The notes under the pieces: model-generated
What the model saw: only the letters and a program-made list of their open reading frames with translations
What the model was told of the DNA's origin: nothing
The model's database searches: none
Source of the DNA: Streptomyces sp. NBC_00683
GTDB taxonomy: Bacteria; Actinomycetota; Actinomycetes; Streptomycetales; Streptomycetaceae
Length of the DNA stretch: 64,000 bases
Direction of reading: 5' to 3'
NCBI RefSeq assembly: GCF_036226745.1
Contig: NZ_CP109013.1
Coordinates: 682,001 to 746,000 of the forward strand
Part shown: piece after piece, positions 51,993 to 61,672 of the stretch
Layout of the letters: each line of letters opens with the position of its first letter
How positions within the stretch are numbered: position 1 is the first letter of the stretch
Translations under genes and position numbers: made by a program

Positions 51993-52182
51993 GATCACCG
52001 CACCAACGACCAGCAGGGACCGAAGGATACGGACCTATCGGTTCCGCTTTGGCTCACGGAGACACAGCTCTCCTTCAGCGCGGGAGCACTCCCGCCGAGA
52101 CCTCCGGCGACCATCCCCTCGCGCAGGACTCGCCACCGTTGATCCTGACGGTGCTGGGTGGCCGGTGGGGCATCCTGGTGCG

Positions 52183-52686
52183 ATGGATGATGCCGAGGCC
52201 ACATGGCAGTCATGGTTGTCCGGGCTTGCTCCGCAGACGCGGGCCACGGCGGAGTCGCTTCGGACACAGTTCGAGGCTCTCGGCGCCCCCGATGCGCCGG
52301 AATGGGCAAGGTCGGAGATCGCTGATGACCAGCCACAGCTGGCACGCTTCGTGCTGCTCCGTTCCTTGTGGCGTGGTGCGATCGACGGCTGGGCCGACCA
52401 GGGAGCCTTGGAGCAGGTGCCGGCGGCCCGGCGCCTGCTGGATGCGGGGGCGGACAGGGATGACCTGGTTCTTCTGGCTCGGACCGTCGCCTACGAAGCC
52501 GTTTTCACCGCGGTGGACGAGCTCGATGCCGGCGCGGACGTGAACGTGTCCGGTGTCGACGCCGGCTGGGTGGTCATGGAGTCCGGCGAGGACGGGTCCC
52601 CCACCGGCCGCCGCTTGTCGGGTCTGCACGAGGACCTGCTGACGGCAGATCCGAGTGGTCGAGACGGTGCGGACCTCTGGCGGTAG
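52183..52686 (+). CDS. protein of unknown function
   Basis: 167 aa from ATG 52183 (MDDAEATWQSWLSGLAPQTR). Acidic, soluble, no signal or motif I recognise. The C-terminal part ends in ESGEDGSPTGRRLSGLHEDL. An ATG directly after a GGTGGGG sequence is the best start; the longer frame from 51991 is disfavoured. Divergent from the P450 gene. I can give no function. Confidence 0.6.
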   Translation: MDDAEATWQSWLSGLAPQTRATAESLRTQFEALGAPDAPEWARSEIADDQPQLARFVLLRSLWRGAIDGWADQGALEQVPAARRLLDAGADRDDLVLLARTVAYEAVFTAVDELDAGADVNVSGVDAGWVVMESGEDGSPTGRRLSGLHEDLLTADPSGRDGADLWR

Positions 52687-52692
52687 GTAGGG

Positions 52693-52706
52693 CACCTGGC
52701 CAGGTG
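52693..52706. repeat. 14-bp palindrome
   Basis: CACCTGGCCAGGTG, fully palindromic, 29 bp upstream of the 52735 gene. Possible operator or hairpin end; no regulator is associated. Confidence 0.3.
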
Positions 52707-52734
52707 GTGGCGAGGAGAAAATGCGTGCGGGCCG

Positions 52735-53601
52735 ATGCGGCTGTTGTGGAACGCTGTCGTCGTGACCGAGACAACCCCCTATGACCACGACCGCAGTCGA
52801 TTCTCGCGGTCCGCACTGGCACGCCTTGTACTGTGCGACCGCGCTGCCGGCTTGGCCGACACTGCGGGAAACCTGGCGGTCACTCGCTACGACTCGTACA
52901 CCGGTCCGGGGGGTCGTGTCAGTGAGGCCCACTCCGTCGCACAGCTTGCCGATCTGCTCCTGACCGGCTCCGTGATCTACGAGCGGGAGCGCGGGAGCTC
53001 CTGGGAGGACATAGCCGAGTACCTGAACATGGACAGCACTGCGGCACAGGAACGCTTCACTCCTGAACTCGATCGATGGACAACGGCATTCGCGGTGCCG
53101 TATCGCCCGGACGAGAACGGCCGTGAGCGCATCCCCAATCTGCCGAGGGCGGCGTACGCCCCCGAGAGCTCGTGCAGACGACTCGACCTCTGGGCGCACT
53201 TGCGCCTCGCCACCGACGACAAACACGCCGTGAGTGCCGGTCTCCGTGCACGCTTCCCCGCAGACGAGGCAACGGACCCCAGGCTGCACGACATCGGCGG
53301 ATGGATATGGCGGCGGAACCTGGCCACGTTCACGGGCTTGCTGGCCCGATACGTCGACAGTGAATTCGACGAGACCGACTGGGACACGGTGGCAGCCGGT
53401 CTGGAGACAACAGATGACGAGGACCCGGACGGCTGGTTCACGTACCCTCTGATCGGGTCCACGGCCTCGCTGGAGATCCGACTGGCCAACTCCGTCGGCA
53501 GCGACGTACTGTCCGTCGTCGTCGCCGGAGCCGAGTTCGCCGAGCTGCGCCTGCGGGTCGACACCCTCATGTCCGCTCTCTCCGCCGACGAGCAGCACTG
53601 A
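52735..53601 (+). CDS. protein of unknown function
   Basis: 288 aa soluble protein, unrecognised. It contains SAHSVAQLADLLL-like (actual EAHSVAQLADLLLTGSVIYE) and GSSWEDIAEYLNMDSTAAQE, which looks like a helix-turn-helix-like segment, and RRNLATFTGLLARYVDSEFD. Start is ATG 52735 or a GTG about 8 codons in; neither is decided by a strong ribosome-binding site. It follows the 52183 gene by 48 bp and could be in the same transcript. Confidence 0.6.
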   Translation: MRLLWNAVVVTETTPYDHDRSRFSRSALARLVLCDRAAGLADTAGNLAVTRYDSYTGPGGRVSEAHSVAQLADLLLTGSVIYERERGSSWEDIAEYLNMDSTAAQERFTPELDRWTTAFAVPYRPDENGRERIPNLPRAAYAPESSCRRLDLWAHLRLATDDKHAVSAGLRARFPADEATDPRLHDIGGWIWRRNLATFTGLLARYVDSEFDETDWDTVAAGLETTDDEDPDGWFTYPLIGSTASLEIRLANSVGSDVLSVVVAGAEFAELRLRVDTLMSALSADEQH

Positions 53602-54006
53602 CGCAGTCCCGCACGACGGTGGCGTTCCTCGTCGGCGGACTGACCTGCGGCCTTGCCCACCGGTGCTCGGAGAGTAATCGGCCACGCGAACCGGCCCGGT
53701 CATATGCCGACGGTTCTTTCGTGCACAACCCTGTTGCGCCCGCCGGACCGGTGGCAATGTGTCAGCTACGCGGTCCCCGCAGTCCACCCCCGGACACGGG
53801 ATCGCAGCTGCCCCGGCTGCGCGCCGGCGGCGGCGCGCCGCCCCTTCCCGGCTCCCCACGGGAAGGGTCCAGGCGTGTCCGCACCCCCGACCCGCTACGC
53901 AGACTTGCGGGCTGGGGCGCTGCTTCTTCCCGCGATCGGACCGGAGGCCGCGCATACCCCCCACGGGATGCGCGGCCTCCGGCGTTCTGTTGGTCGACCG
54001 GTCGGA
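53602..54006. other. intergenic region with subtilase terminator
   Basis: 405 bp between convergent genes. Apart from the terminator at 53941-53982 I see no gene or regulatory site. Confidence 0.5.
53941..53982. terminator. terminator downstream of the first subtilase gene
   Basis: CCGGAGGCCGCGCAT (53941-53955) and ATGCGCGGCCTCCGG (53968-53982), perfect 15-bp stem with a 12-nt loop. It lies 24 bp beyond the minus-strand subtilase stop. Confidence 0.85.
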
Positions 54007-57000
54007 TCAGCGCACGTGCACCGCGTGGATCACGGTCTGGTCGATGCTGCTGCCCGCGGAGTTCTCCCCGTGGATCCGCAGGGAGATCCCCTTGGAGCCC
54101 TTCGGGGCCTTGAGGACTCCGGTGACCGTTCCCTTGTACGTCACGGCCGGGACCTTCTTCCAGGTCGTCCCCTCGTCGTAGGAGACCTCGACGGTGCCCT
54201 TCGTGAGTGCCGCCCGGGTGCCGTCGGGGTTGCGGAAGGCCACCGAGACCGGGTGGTACTTCCCTGCGGTGACGCTGGAGTCCAGGGCCACACCCTCCAG
54301 GTGGTAGTCGGCCTGGAGGAGGGGGAGTTGGGCCTTGGCATCTCCGTCGACGTGGGCCGAGGTGAAGTTCCAGGCGGTGTGCTGCTCGGTGGAGACCGAC
54401 CACCACTTGTTGTTCCGCTTGGCATTCGTCTCGATGCGGTACTGCGACGCCTCCTGCGGCAGGTTGTTGACCGCGACCCAGGCGTTGGGAGCGGAGCCGA
54501 GCAGGGTGCCGTTCCGGTAGAGACGGAACGCGGTCTCGTCGCCGTCGGCGTTGCGGCCGCCGTACTCGTAGACGTCGGACCGTCCCGTGACGTACTTCGG
54601 AATCGTGACGATCATCGAGTCGCCCTTGCGGTACGGCTGCGCGCTGCCCGACGGATCGGCGCCGGGACCGGGTGTGCCCGCGTGCAGAACCGGCTTGAAC
54701 CACTCCTGGGTGGAGCGGCTGCCCGGCTTGTAGGAGGCAGCGGCCGAGGAGTACGGCTGTGCCGAGAGGTAGCCGGAAAGGTAGGCCGTGCGGGACCACG
54801 TGGTGTTGGCGGCGAGGAGGTAGGCGTGCTGCGTGGTGCCCAGGTTCACCTCGCCGAACGTACCCGCGCCGTCACCGGTGACGGTGTTCTGTCCCAACCA
54901 GGACCCCTGCGAGTAGAGCTCGCCCGCGCCCGCCGGAGCGGGTGAGTAGTCCTTGGTGAGAACGTCGGCGAACTCCGACTGCGCCGGCGCGGTGGTCCAG
55001 CTCCCGGGCAGCGCCCCCTTGTGGCTGTTCACCGTTTGATAGGAGTACGAGGGTGTGAGTTCACCGGTCAGCTGCACCGTGACGCGTCCGCGTGCGACGG
55101 CCGCCAGGACACGGTCGCCCTCGGATCTGGGCACGGTGAACATGGGTGTCTTGGTGGTCGCGCCGGCCGTCAGTACGTCGTCGGAGCTGTTGACCAGCAT
55201 CACCGCTGCGGCTCCGGCGTCCGCGACCCTGGTCAGGGCAGTGAGAGGCGACTCGCTGCCCAGACGGACCAGCGCGAGCTTCCCGGTGACGTCGTGCGCG
55301 GCCAGCTCCTCGGCCGTTCCGAATCCCGCGTCGACTGCGGTCAGCTTCCTGACGCCCTCGAACCGACCGGAACCTCCGACAAACTGAGTGGTGAGGTCGA
55401 CATGGCCGGTCGGCAGTTGCACCTTCGCGGAGATCGGCCGGGACCGGAAGCTCTCGACGGCGGTGGAGGTGAGCCTGCCGTCCTGGGCGGCGGCCGAGGG
55501 CAGAAGGTACCGGTGGCCCGGTCCACCCGACAGCGCGGCCAGCACGCCGACGCTCTGCTCGGCCGACATGCGCCCGACCATCACGGTCGAGCCGACCGGC
55601 TCGGTGGGCTTGGGTGTCTTCGTGAGGACCCGGGCCGCCTTGCGGCCGTCGGCGGTGAAAGCCAGATCGTGATCGGTGACATTGACGTCCGGCAGCACGA
55701 AGGTCACGCTTGCGCTGCTCTTGAGCAGGTGGCCGAGGATCGTGTAACGGCCGGGCTTGAGACGGGCGTTGGCGACACCGGCTGCGTCGACCGGGAGCCG
55801 TACCGGAGGAGCGTTCTTCCGAAGGTCGTACACGGACAGGGCCGCGCTGCTGGGCGCGGTGCCGTCCGGCATCAGGGTCTGGAGACCGACCTTGTAGGTC
55901 GGCAGGTCACGGCTCAGGGCGACGGTGGCGTGCGCGGTGATGCCTTCACCGGTGGCCGTGATCGTGCCGGTGTAGGTGCCGCCGGTGGTGGCGAGGTCGG
56001 GGTCGACGGTGACCTCGACGCCCCGGCTGCCGCCTGCGGGCAGGGTGACGCCGGTGCTGCCCAGGGTGAGCGCCCCGGCCACCTCCGAGCCGCCGTCCAG
56101 AGAGAATGCGCCGGACAGGGCGAGGGTGATCTCCTTGTCGGCGGTGTTGTGGAACGTGACGGTCCGGGTGACCGGCTCGGAGACGGCGCCCTGTGCGTAG
56201 GTGCCCATGGAAGCGTTGGTGGCCCAGACACCGGCGTGGATCGCGGTGGCCAGGTCGACCCGGCCGGAGCCCTCCAGGAAGCCTCCGTTGCCGCTGGTCC
56301 TCGCGCTGGACATGAGGGCGCCCTTGAGGTCGGCGGCGTCCCAGTCCGGGTGCTCCTGCGCGAGGATCGCGGCGGCGCCCGAGACGTGCGGGGTGGCCAT
56401 CGACGTACCGCTGGCGGACGTGTAGCCGGCTTCGGCCGGGGCGCCCATGGCGGTGCCTGCTGCGCGGGCGGCGACGATGTTCACGCCCGGGGCGGCGATG
56501 TCCGGCTTCATGGCCTTGTCACCGAAGCGCGGGCCCCGGCTGGAGAACGAGGCGATCTTGTCCTGGTCGTCGACCGCCGCCACGGTCAGGGCCGCGTCGG
56601 CGGCGCCGGGCGTGCCGACGGTGCCGGCGTCGGGGCCCGTGTTGCCCGCGGCGATGACGAAGAGGGTGCCGGTGTCCTTCGTCAGGGTGTTGACGGCCTG
56701 ACTCATCGGGTCGGTGCCGTCGGTGTAGGTGTCCGCCCCGAGGCTCATGCTGACGACCTCGGCGCCGCTGTGCGCGGCCCAGTCCATTCCTGCGAGCACC
56801 CCGGACTCGGTCCCGGAGCCGTTGTCGCCGAGCACCTTGCCGATCAGCAGCTTCGCGCCGGGAGCGACCCCCTTGTACTTCCCGCCCGATGCCGCGCCGG
56901 AACCGGCGATGGTGGAGGCGACGTGGGTGCCGTGTCCGTGGCGGTCGACCGCGTCGGCCGAGTCCGAGAAGTTGCGGGCTTCGTCGATCCGGTCCGAGAG

Positions 57001-57726
57001 GTCGGCGTGGGTGGCGTCGATTCCCGTGTCGAGGATGGCGACCTTCGTGCCCGAGCCGTCGTATCCGGCCGCCCACGCGGTGGGGGCCCCGATCTGCGGC
57101 ACACTCCTGTCGAGGGTTGGGGTGACCTTGCCGTCGAGCCACACCTTCCGCACGCCGTCGGCCAGTCGCTTCGCCGTGGCACCGTCCTGCTTGTCGCGCA
57201 GCCCTGCCCAGAACTTCTGCGCCTGCTCCGGATCGACCGCTGCGGCCGTGGCCTTGATGGCCGGCAACCGCCGCACCTGCCTGGAGTTGGCCGGTGACTT
57301 CGCCGACGCAATGGAGTTCTGCACGATCAGAGGCAGATCCCGGCCGTCGGCGTACCCCTGCTCGATCAGCGCGCCGACCTCGAAGAGCCGCGGGTCCAGC
57401 ACGCCGGAGTCCAGCAGTGGCCGGGCTTCCTCCGGGACGACAGTGATGTCCTTGCCGTGCTGGAGGATCGACGCGGTCCCGGTCGGGCTGTCGGAGTCGG
57501 GGGCGAACGACACCTGGCGGTCGACCCCGCTGCCGGTCACCACGACCCGGTCCCCGGTCACCAGTCGCACCGTATGGGCGGAGCTCGCCACCGCCGAGGG
57601 CTTGAGGACGGACACGGCCGGAACATCGTCCGAGGAAGCACCTGCCGGAGAGGCGAGGCCTGCGGCCAACAGAGCCGTCAGCACCGCCACGGCCGGCAGG
57701 GATCCCTGTCTGAAGGGTCTGCGCAT
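54007..57726 (-). CDS. large secreted subtilase (S8), first of a tandem pair
   Basis: 1239 aa secreted serine protease. Signal peptide to about residue 30 (AVAVLTALLAAGLASPAGAS), an N-terminal propeptide region to about 225, then the catalytic domain: D233 (VAILDTGIDATHADL), H265 (HGHGTHVASTIAGSG), oxyanion N362 (AAGNTGP) and S442 (SGTSMATPHVSG). A PA-type insert and Ig/Fn3-like C-terminal modules follow. ATG 57726 is chosen because AAGGAG precedes it by about 10 nt; ATG 57747 is the alternative. The second subtilase gene ends 221 bp upstream on the same strand. Acts outside the cell. Confidence 0.94.
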   Translation of the reverse strand: MRRPFRQGSLPAVAVLTALLAAGLASPAGASSDDVPAVSVLKPSAVASSAHTVRLVTGDRVVVTGSGVDRQVSFAPDSDSPTGTASILQHGKDITVVPEEARPLLDSGVLDPRLFEVGALIEQGYADGRDLPLIVQNSIASAKSPANSRQVRRLPAIKATAAAVDPEQAQKFWAGLRDKQDGATAKRLADGVRKVWLDGKVTPTLDRSVPQIGAPTAWAAGYDGSGTKVAILDTGIDATHADLSDRIDEARNFSDSADAVDRHGHGTHVASTIAGSGAASGGKYKGVAPGAKLLIGKVLGDNGSGTESGVLAGMDWAAHSGAEVVSMSLGADTYTDGTDPMSQAVNTLTKDTGTLFVIAAGNTGPDAGTVGTPGAADAALTVAAVDDQDKIASFSSRGPRFGDKAMKPDIAAPGVNIVAARAAGTAMGAPAEAGYTSASGTSMATPHVSGAAAILAQEHPDWDAADLKGALMSSARTSGNGGFLEGSGRVDLATAIHAGVWATNASMGTYAQGAVSEPVTRTVTFHNTADKEITLALSGAFSLDGGSEVAGALTLGSTGVTLPAGGSRGVEVTVDPDLATTGGTYTGTITATGEGITAHATVALSRDLPTYKVGLQTLMPDGTAPSSAALSVYDLRKNAPPVRLPVDAAGVANARLKPGRYTILGHLLKSSASVTFVLPDVNVTDHDLAFTADGRKAARVLTKTPKPTEPVGSTVMVGRMSAEQSVGVLAALSGGPGHRYLLPSAAAQDGRLTSTAVESFRSRPISAKVQLPTGHVDLTTQFVGGSGRFEGVRKLTAVDAGFGTAEELAAHDVTGKLALVRLGSESPLTALTRVADAGAAAVMLVNSSDDVLTAGATTKTPMFTVPRSEGDRVLAAVARGRVTVQLTGELTPSYSYQTVNSHKGALPGSWTTAPAQSEFADVLTKDYSPAPAGAGELYSQGSWLGQNTVTGDGAGTFGEVNLGTTQHAYLLAANTTWSRTAYLSGYLSAQPYSSAAASYKPGSRSTQEWFKPVLHAGTPGPGADPSGSAQPYRKGDSMIVTIPKYVTGRSDVYEYGGRNADGDETAFRLYRNGTLLGSAPNAWVAVNNLPQEASQYRIETNAKRNNKWWSVSTEQHTAWNFTSAHVDGDAKAQLPLLQADYHLEGVALDSSVTAGKYHPVSVAFRNPDGTRAALTKGTVEVSYDEGTTWKKVPAVTYKGTVTGVLKAPKGSKGISLRIHGENSAGSSIDQTVIHAVHVR

Positions 57727-57895
57727 TTCGAGGAAGCTCCTTCGCATCGGGTGGGCAGGTACGCAACTCTTCCAACCGTCACCCGCCGCGCATAGGTGAA
57801 TCCGTGGCGCATGCACGTCACTGTCACGAGCACGCCAATGCACTCAACAGGACTCACCTGCAACGGAATTCATCCACGGCGATTCCAGAACCGAC

Positions 57896-57927
57896 GGCGC
57901 CACCACCCCTCCGGGGGCGGTGGCACC
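57896..57927 (-). terminator. hairpin after the second subtilase gene
   Basis: GGCGCCACC (57896-57904) and GGTGGCACC (57919-57927) pair with one wobble and extend inward by CCC/GGG. It lies 21 bp after the minus-strand stop. Confidence 0.55.
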
Positions 57928-57947
57928 GTCATGTCATGCCGCGTAGG

Positions 57948-60900
57948 TCAGCTGACGGGGATCGCCCGGGGAAGGGCGGAATCCACGGTGTTGCCGTGCT
58001 TGTCCTCGGCCGTCACGCGGACGCCCAGGAAGCCACCCGGCTTCAGCGCCGTGTGCGGTGCGAGGAACCGGTACTCACCGTCATAGCCGAGGATCACGAC
58101 CTGCTGCCAGGTCGCGCCGTTGTCGGAGGTGACCCAGGCGCGGACCTTGCGCAGGCCGTCGACCGCACCGGTGACATCGGCCTTGACCAGCAACGGGAGG
58201 CCGGCGCGTGCCTGGTTCAGGTTGTTCAGCGGCGCGTCGAACGACACGTTGAGGAGGTTGACCGGTGTCGCTGTCTCACCCGTGCCGCCTGCGGTGAAGG
58301 TCCACTTGGAGGTGGCCTCGCCGCCCATCGGGAAGATCCCGGCGGAGGTGTAGGTGCGACGGAGTTCGTACGATGCCTTGTCGGCGTCCGCGAACGTCTT
58401 GTCGATCAGCGAGCCGCGGTCGGCGACCAGCGCGCCGTTGCGGTAGAGCTGACTCGTGGACTGGGTACGCTGGGGGACGTTGAAGTCGCCGAGCTGCGGG
58501 GCGAACCCCTTCGGGTTGACGGCGTCGTCCACCTTCAGCTGGAGGCGGGCACCCGCTGTCTGGCCCGTGGCACGCACCGAGAGCGGTCCGCCGAACCAGG
58601 TGTCCTTCGTGGAGGTTCCCGGCTTGTACGTGCAGTAGACCGGCGCGTAGTTCATCTCCACGCCGCCCTGGCTGCGGTAGCTGAACCGCAGCCACGTCCT
58701 GTCCTCGGCCTGGATGTACTCCGTGCGCTCGCGCGGGACGGTCAGGTAGGACGGCGAGGAGGTGTTGAGACCGTTCAGCCCGGTCCCGTAGACCGTGCTT
58801 CCCTCCTGGTAGCGGAGCTTCTCGTTCATCCCGCGGTACGTCGTGCGGACCTTGGCGAACTTCTCGATCTCGCTGCGGGTCAGTCGGCGCTCGGGGTTGT
58901 CAGCGACCTCGGTCCGGGCGTAGGCCGCGTCGTAGAGCACGGACGTGTCGCCCACGGTGGGGTCGCTGTCCGCGTCCGCGAGGCGCCAGCGCTCGTTGAA
59001 CGCGACCTTGCCGAGGTGGGCCTCGGTGGTCGGAGTGATCCAGAGGGCGTCCTTGGGGAAGGCCCCGTAGGCGCCGCCGGCCAGCATGCTGTGACGGATG
59101 CCGTACTGGCCGTCGTCGGTGGTGCGGGACAGGTTGCCCATCATGAACTCGGGGCGGGTGTCCTTGCCTTCGACCGAGGCGGTCCAGCGACGGGCCCTGC
59201 GAGCGTCGAAGACGATCTCGTTCGTACCGGCCTTGAGGTCGGCGCTGACGATTGCGATCTGCTGGATGCCGTCGATGGTCATGCGGATCATGGCCAGGCC
59301 CATGTAGGTGCCCTCGGGGACCCGCAGGTCACGGGTTCCCTCGGCGCGGACCTCCGCGTTCAGCGAGGCGCCGCTCTCCGCGTTGAGCAGGGAGATCTGC
59401 GCGGGTGCGGGCTTTCCCGCACGGTCGAGCGTGGTGACCTTGACGGACTGTGCCCGGTCCAGGAGCAGCGGGATGCGCAGCGCCTGGCCACCGCCGTCGG
59501 GGAGCGCCGTCAGCGCGCCGCTGTACGTACCGGTCGGAGTGCCCGTGGCGTCGACGGTCAGGGTGACGTCGGCCGTCTCACCGGCGCCCACCGTCACGGA
59601 GGAGGCGGACAGCTTCAGCATGCCGTCCGGCGGAGGCGAACCGGCCGCGGCCAGCGTTCCCGTGAGGTTCAGGGTGACGGCATCGCTGCCCTTGTTGGTG
59701 AGCTTCACGGTACGGGTCGCGGTGTCGTCGGTGACGTCCAGGTGCCCGAAGTCGACGGCGCCGGTGTCGGCCACGACGGTCTGCTTGAGGGCGGCGGGAA
59801 GGTTCACCACGCCGGTGCCGACGTCGTACAGCGACTGACCGCTCTGCGGAGCCGTCGTGGTGCCCATCAGGGTGTGCTTGATCTGGTCCGGGGTCCAGTC
59901 GGGGTGCTCCTGCGCGAGCAGGGCCGCGGCGCCCGTGATGTGCGGGGCTGCCATCGACGTGCCGGAGAGTGCGGTGTACGCGGGGTCGGTCTGGACGGTG
60001 CCGAGGTTCGTGCCCGTGGCGCGTGCCGCGACGACGTTGACGCCGGGGGCGGCTATCTCGGGCTTGACCGTTCCGTTGAACGACGGTCCGCGGCTGGAGA
60101 ACGAGGCGGTTCCGCCCGCGAAGTCCACCGCGGCGACCGACAGGGCGTGCGGGGCGATCGACGGGGCCGACACGGTGCTGATGTTGGGACCGTTGTTGCC
60201 CGCCGAGACCACGAACAGGGTGCCGGACGAGGTGGCCAGCGCTTCGAGCGACTGGGTGACCGGGTCCTGGCCGTTCGTCGGGCCGCTGCCCAGCGACATG
60301 TTGACGACCTTGGCGCCCTGCGCGACGGCCCACTCCATGCCGGCGATGACGGACGAGTCCGAACCGGACCCGTCGTCGCCCAGGACCTTGCCGACGATCA
60401 GGTCGGCGTCCGGTGCGACGCCGGAGCGTATGCCCGTCGCTCCTGCGCCGCTGCCGGCCACGGTCGCCGCGACATGGGTGCCATGGCCCTGCTTGTCGAG
60501 CGTGCTGCCGCTGCCCGAGAAGTCCTTGGCCTCGCTGATCCGCCCCGCGAGGTCGGGGTGGGTCTGGTCGGCGCCGGTGTCCAGCACGGCGACCTTGACA
60601 CCCTTGCCCGTGCGGCCGGCCTGCCAGGCGCTGTCGGCGCCGATCTGGGTGAGGTTGCGGTCCAGCGCGTCGGCGTGCACCTTGCCGTCGAGCCAGATGC
60701 TCTTGACGCCGTCCAGCGCGTCCTTGCTGTCCAGGGCGTCGCCGACCTCGGCCGCGTCGTCCTTGTCGAGGACCGCCGTGCTCGCCCTGAGCGCGTGGAA
60801 GTCCCGCTTGGCGGGCATCAGTCCGTCGCTCTCGAGCGCTTCCGGACGGTCGGCGCCGGTGCGCCGCACGATCAGCGGGAGCGCGTCGACACGGGAGTCG

Positions 60901-61265
60901 TCGTAGCCGTCGCGGACCAGCCCGTCGACATTGAACAGCTGCGGGTCCAGGAGGGAACCGACCTTGCCGATCACATCGCTCGGGTAGAAGTACGCGTCGC
61001 CGTCGATGTCCGTACGGGCCAGAACCGTGCCCGGGGCGGAATCCGCCGCGGGCACCGCGCTGTACGACTTCCGGCCGTCCGGTGTGGTGGTGACCGTCAC
61101 CCGGTCACCCGTGATCAGCGTGACCGTGTGGCTCACGGACGCGCCGAACGCGGCGGCGGTCGGCTCCGGGGCGGGCGTGGCGGTAGCCGTAGGCAGAACG
61201 GCGGGCGAGCACAGGGCGGCGACGGTGACCGCCGCCACGAGTCTGGCGCGAGCGAGGGGCTTCAT
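57948..61265 (-). CDS. large secreted subtilase (S8), second of a tandem pair
   Basis: 1105 aa. Signal MKPLARARLVAAVTVAALCS to about residue 29, propeptide, then triad D229 (VAVLDTGADQTHPDL), H261 (QGHGTHVAATVAGSG) and S437 (LSGTSMAAPHITG), oxyanion N357/358 (SAGNNGP). Long C-terminal beta-rich region follows. ATG 61265 has GGAG about 7 nt upstream and overlaps the stop of the TusA-like gene (ATGA), so it is translationally coupled to it. It is a paralogue of the downstream subtilase, with the same domain order. Proteolytic target unknown. Confidence 0.95.
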   Translation of the reverse strand: MKPLARARLVAAVTVAALCSPAVLPTATATPAPEPTAAAFGASVSHTVTLITGDRVTVTTTPDGRKSYSAVPAADSAPGTVLARTDIDGDAYFYPSDVIGKVGSLLDPQLFNVDGLVRDGYDDSRVDALPLIVRRTGADRPEALESDGLMPAKRDFHALRASTAVLDKDDAAEVGDALDSKDALDGVKSIWLDGKVHADALDRNLTQIGADSAWQAGRTGKGVKVAVLDTGADQTHPDLAGRISEAKDFSGSGSTLDKQGHGTHVAATVAGSGAGATGIRSGVAPDADLIVGKVLGDDGSGSDSSVIAGMEWAVAQGAKVVNMSLGSGPTNGQDPVTQSLEALATSSGTLFVVSAGNNGPNISTVSAPSIAPHALSVAAVDFAGGTASFSSRGPSFNGTVKPEIAAPGVNVVAARATGTNLGTVQTDPAYTALSGTSMAAPHITGAAALLAQEHPDWTPDQIKHTLMGTTTAPQSGQSLYDVGTGVVNLPAALKQTVVADTGAVDFGHLDVTDDTATRTVKLTNKGSDAVTLNLTGTLAAAGSPPPDGMLKLSASSVTVGAGETADVTLTVDATGTPTGTYSGALTALPDGGGQALRIPLLLDRAQSVKVTTLDRAGKPAPAQISLLNAESGASLNAEVRAEGTRDLRVPEGTYMGLAMIRMTIDGIQQIAIVSADLKAGTNEIVFDARRARRWTASVEGKDTRPEFMMGNLSRTTDDGQYGIRHSMLAGGAYGAFPKDALWITPTTEAHLGKVAFNERWRLADADSDPTVGDTSVLYDAAYARTEVADNPERRLTRSEIEKFAKVRTTYRGMNEKLRYQEGSTVYGTGLNGLNTSSPSYLTVPRERTEYIQAEDRTWLRFSYRSQGGVEMNYAPVYCTYKPGTSTKDTWFGGPLSVRATGQTAGARLQLKVDDAVNPKGFAPQLGDFNVPQRTQSTSQLYRNGALVADRGSLIDKTFADADKASYELRRTYTSAGIFPMGGEATSKWTFTAGGTGETATPVNLLNVSFDAPLNNLNQARAGLPLLVKADVTGAVDGLRKVRAWVTSDNGATWQQVVILGYDGEYRFLAPHTALKPGGFLGVRVTAEDKHGNTVDSALPRAIPVS

Positions 61266-61594
61266 GGGGACTCCGGCTTCGGGACGGGGAACGGTGTCGG
61301 TATGCCGTGCACGGGGGGCTCCGGCAGCTTGATGCGGTACGCACTCACATCGCCCGTCTCCTCCTCGGAGAGCAGAGTGGAACCGGTGAGCCGGCACCAC
61401 CCACGGACGGAGGAGCGGACCTGAGGGTTGGCACTGTGCAGTTCCAGCACGCTGCCGAGCGGCAGCTCGCACCGGCGCCGCTCCAGCAGACCGAGGATCC
61501 GTGACCACGGTTCGCCGCCCGCGTCCACGACGGCACGGACCGAGTCATCCGGACCTGTCGCGTCGGACGACGCGGCGGGCGAGGCAGGACACAT
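61262..61594 (-). CDS. TusA-fold protein lacking the catalytic cysteine
   Basis: 110 aa from ATG 61594. The segment VRAVVDAGGEPWSRILGLLE, then LPLGSVLELHSANPQVRSSV and WCRLTGSTLLSEEE matches the TusA/SirA two-layer fold (typical V-D-x-R-G-x-x-C-P and later W-C-x-x-x-G), but the motif Cys of the first helix is W here, while WC is kept. So it is unlikely to transfer sulfur itself. A GAGGA lies about 10 nt before the start. Its stop TGA overlaps the subtilase ATG. The C-terminus is proline-rich (PVHGIPTPFPVPKPESP). Function unknown. Confidence 0.65.
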   Translation of the reverse strand: MCPASPAASSDATGPDDSVRAVVDAGGEPWSRILGLLERRRCELPLGSVLELHSANPQVRSSVRGWCRLTGSTLLSEEETGDVSAYRIKLPEPPVHGIPTPFPVPKPESP

Positions 61595-61672
61595 GGGCAG
61601 TTCATCCTCGGTGGGGCGGGAGCGGGCACACACCCCGCGGTTCGGGGTTGGCCAGACCGTAGGCAACCGTCG

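Noticed and set aside
49898-53601. Start of a secondary-metabolite cluster around P450 and enoyl-CoA hydratase
   Set aside because: No polyketide, peptide or terpene synthase or tailoring neighbours; both genes also occur in primary metabolism.
57804-61424. Very long plus-strand open frame opposite the second subtilase
   Set aside because: Arginine/valine/glycine-rich with no domain; the minus strand encodes an intact protease with catalytic triad.
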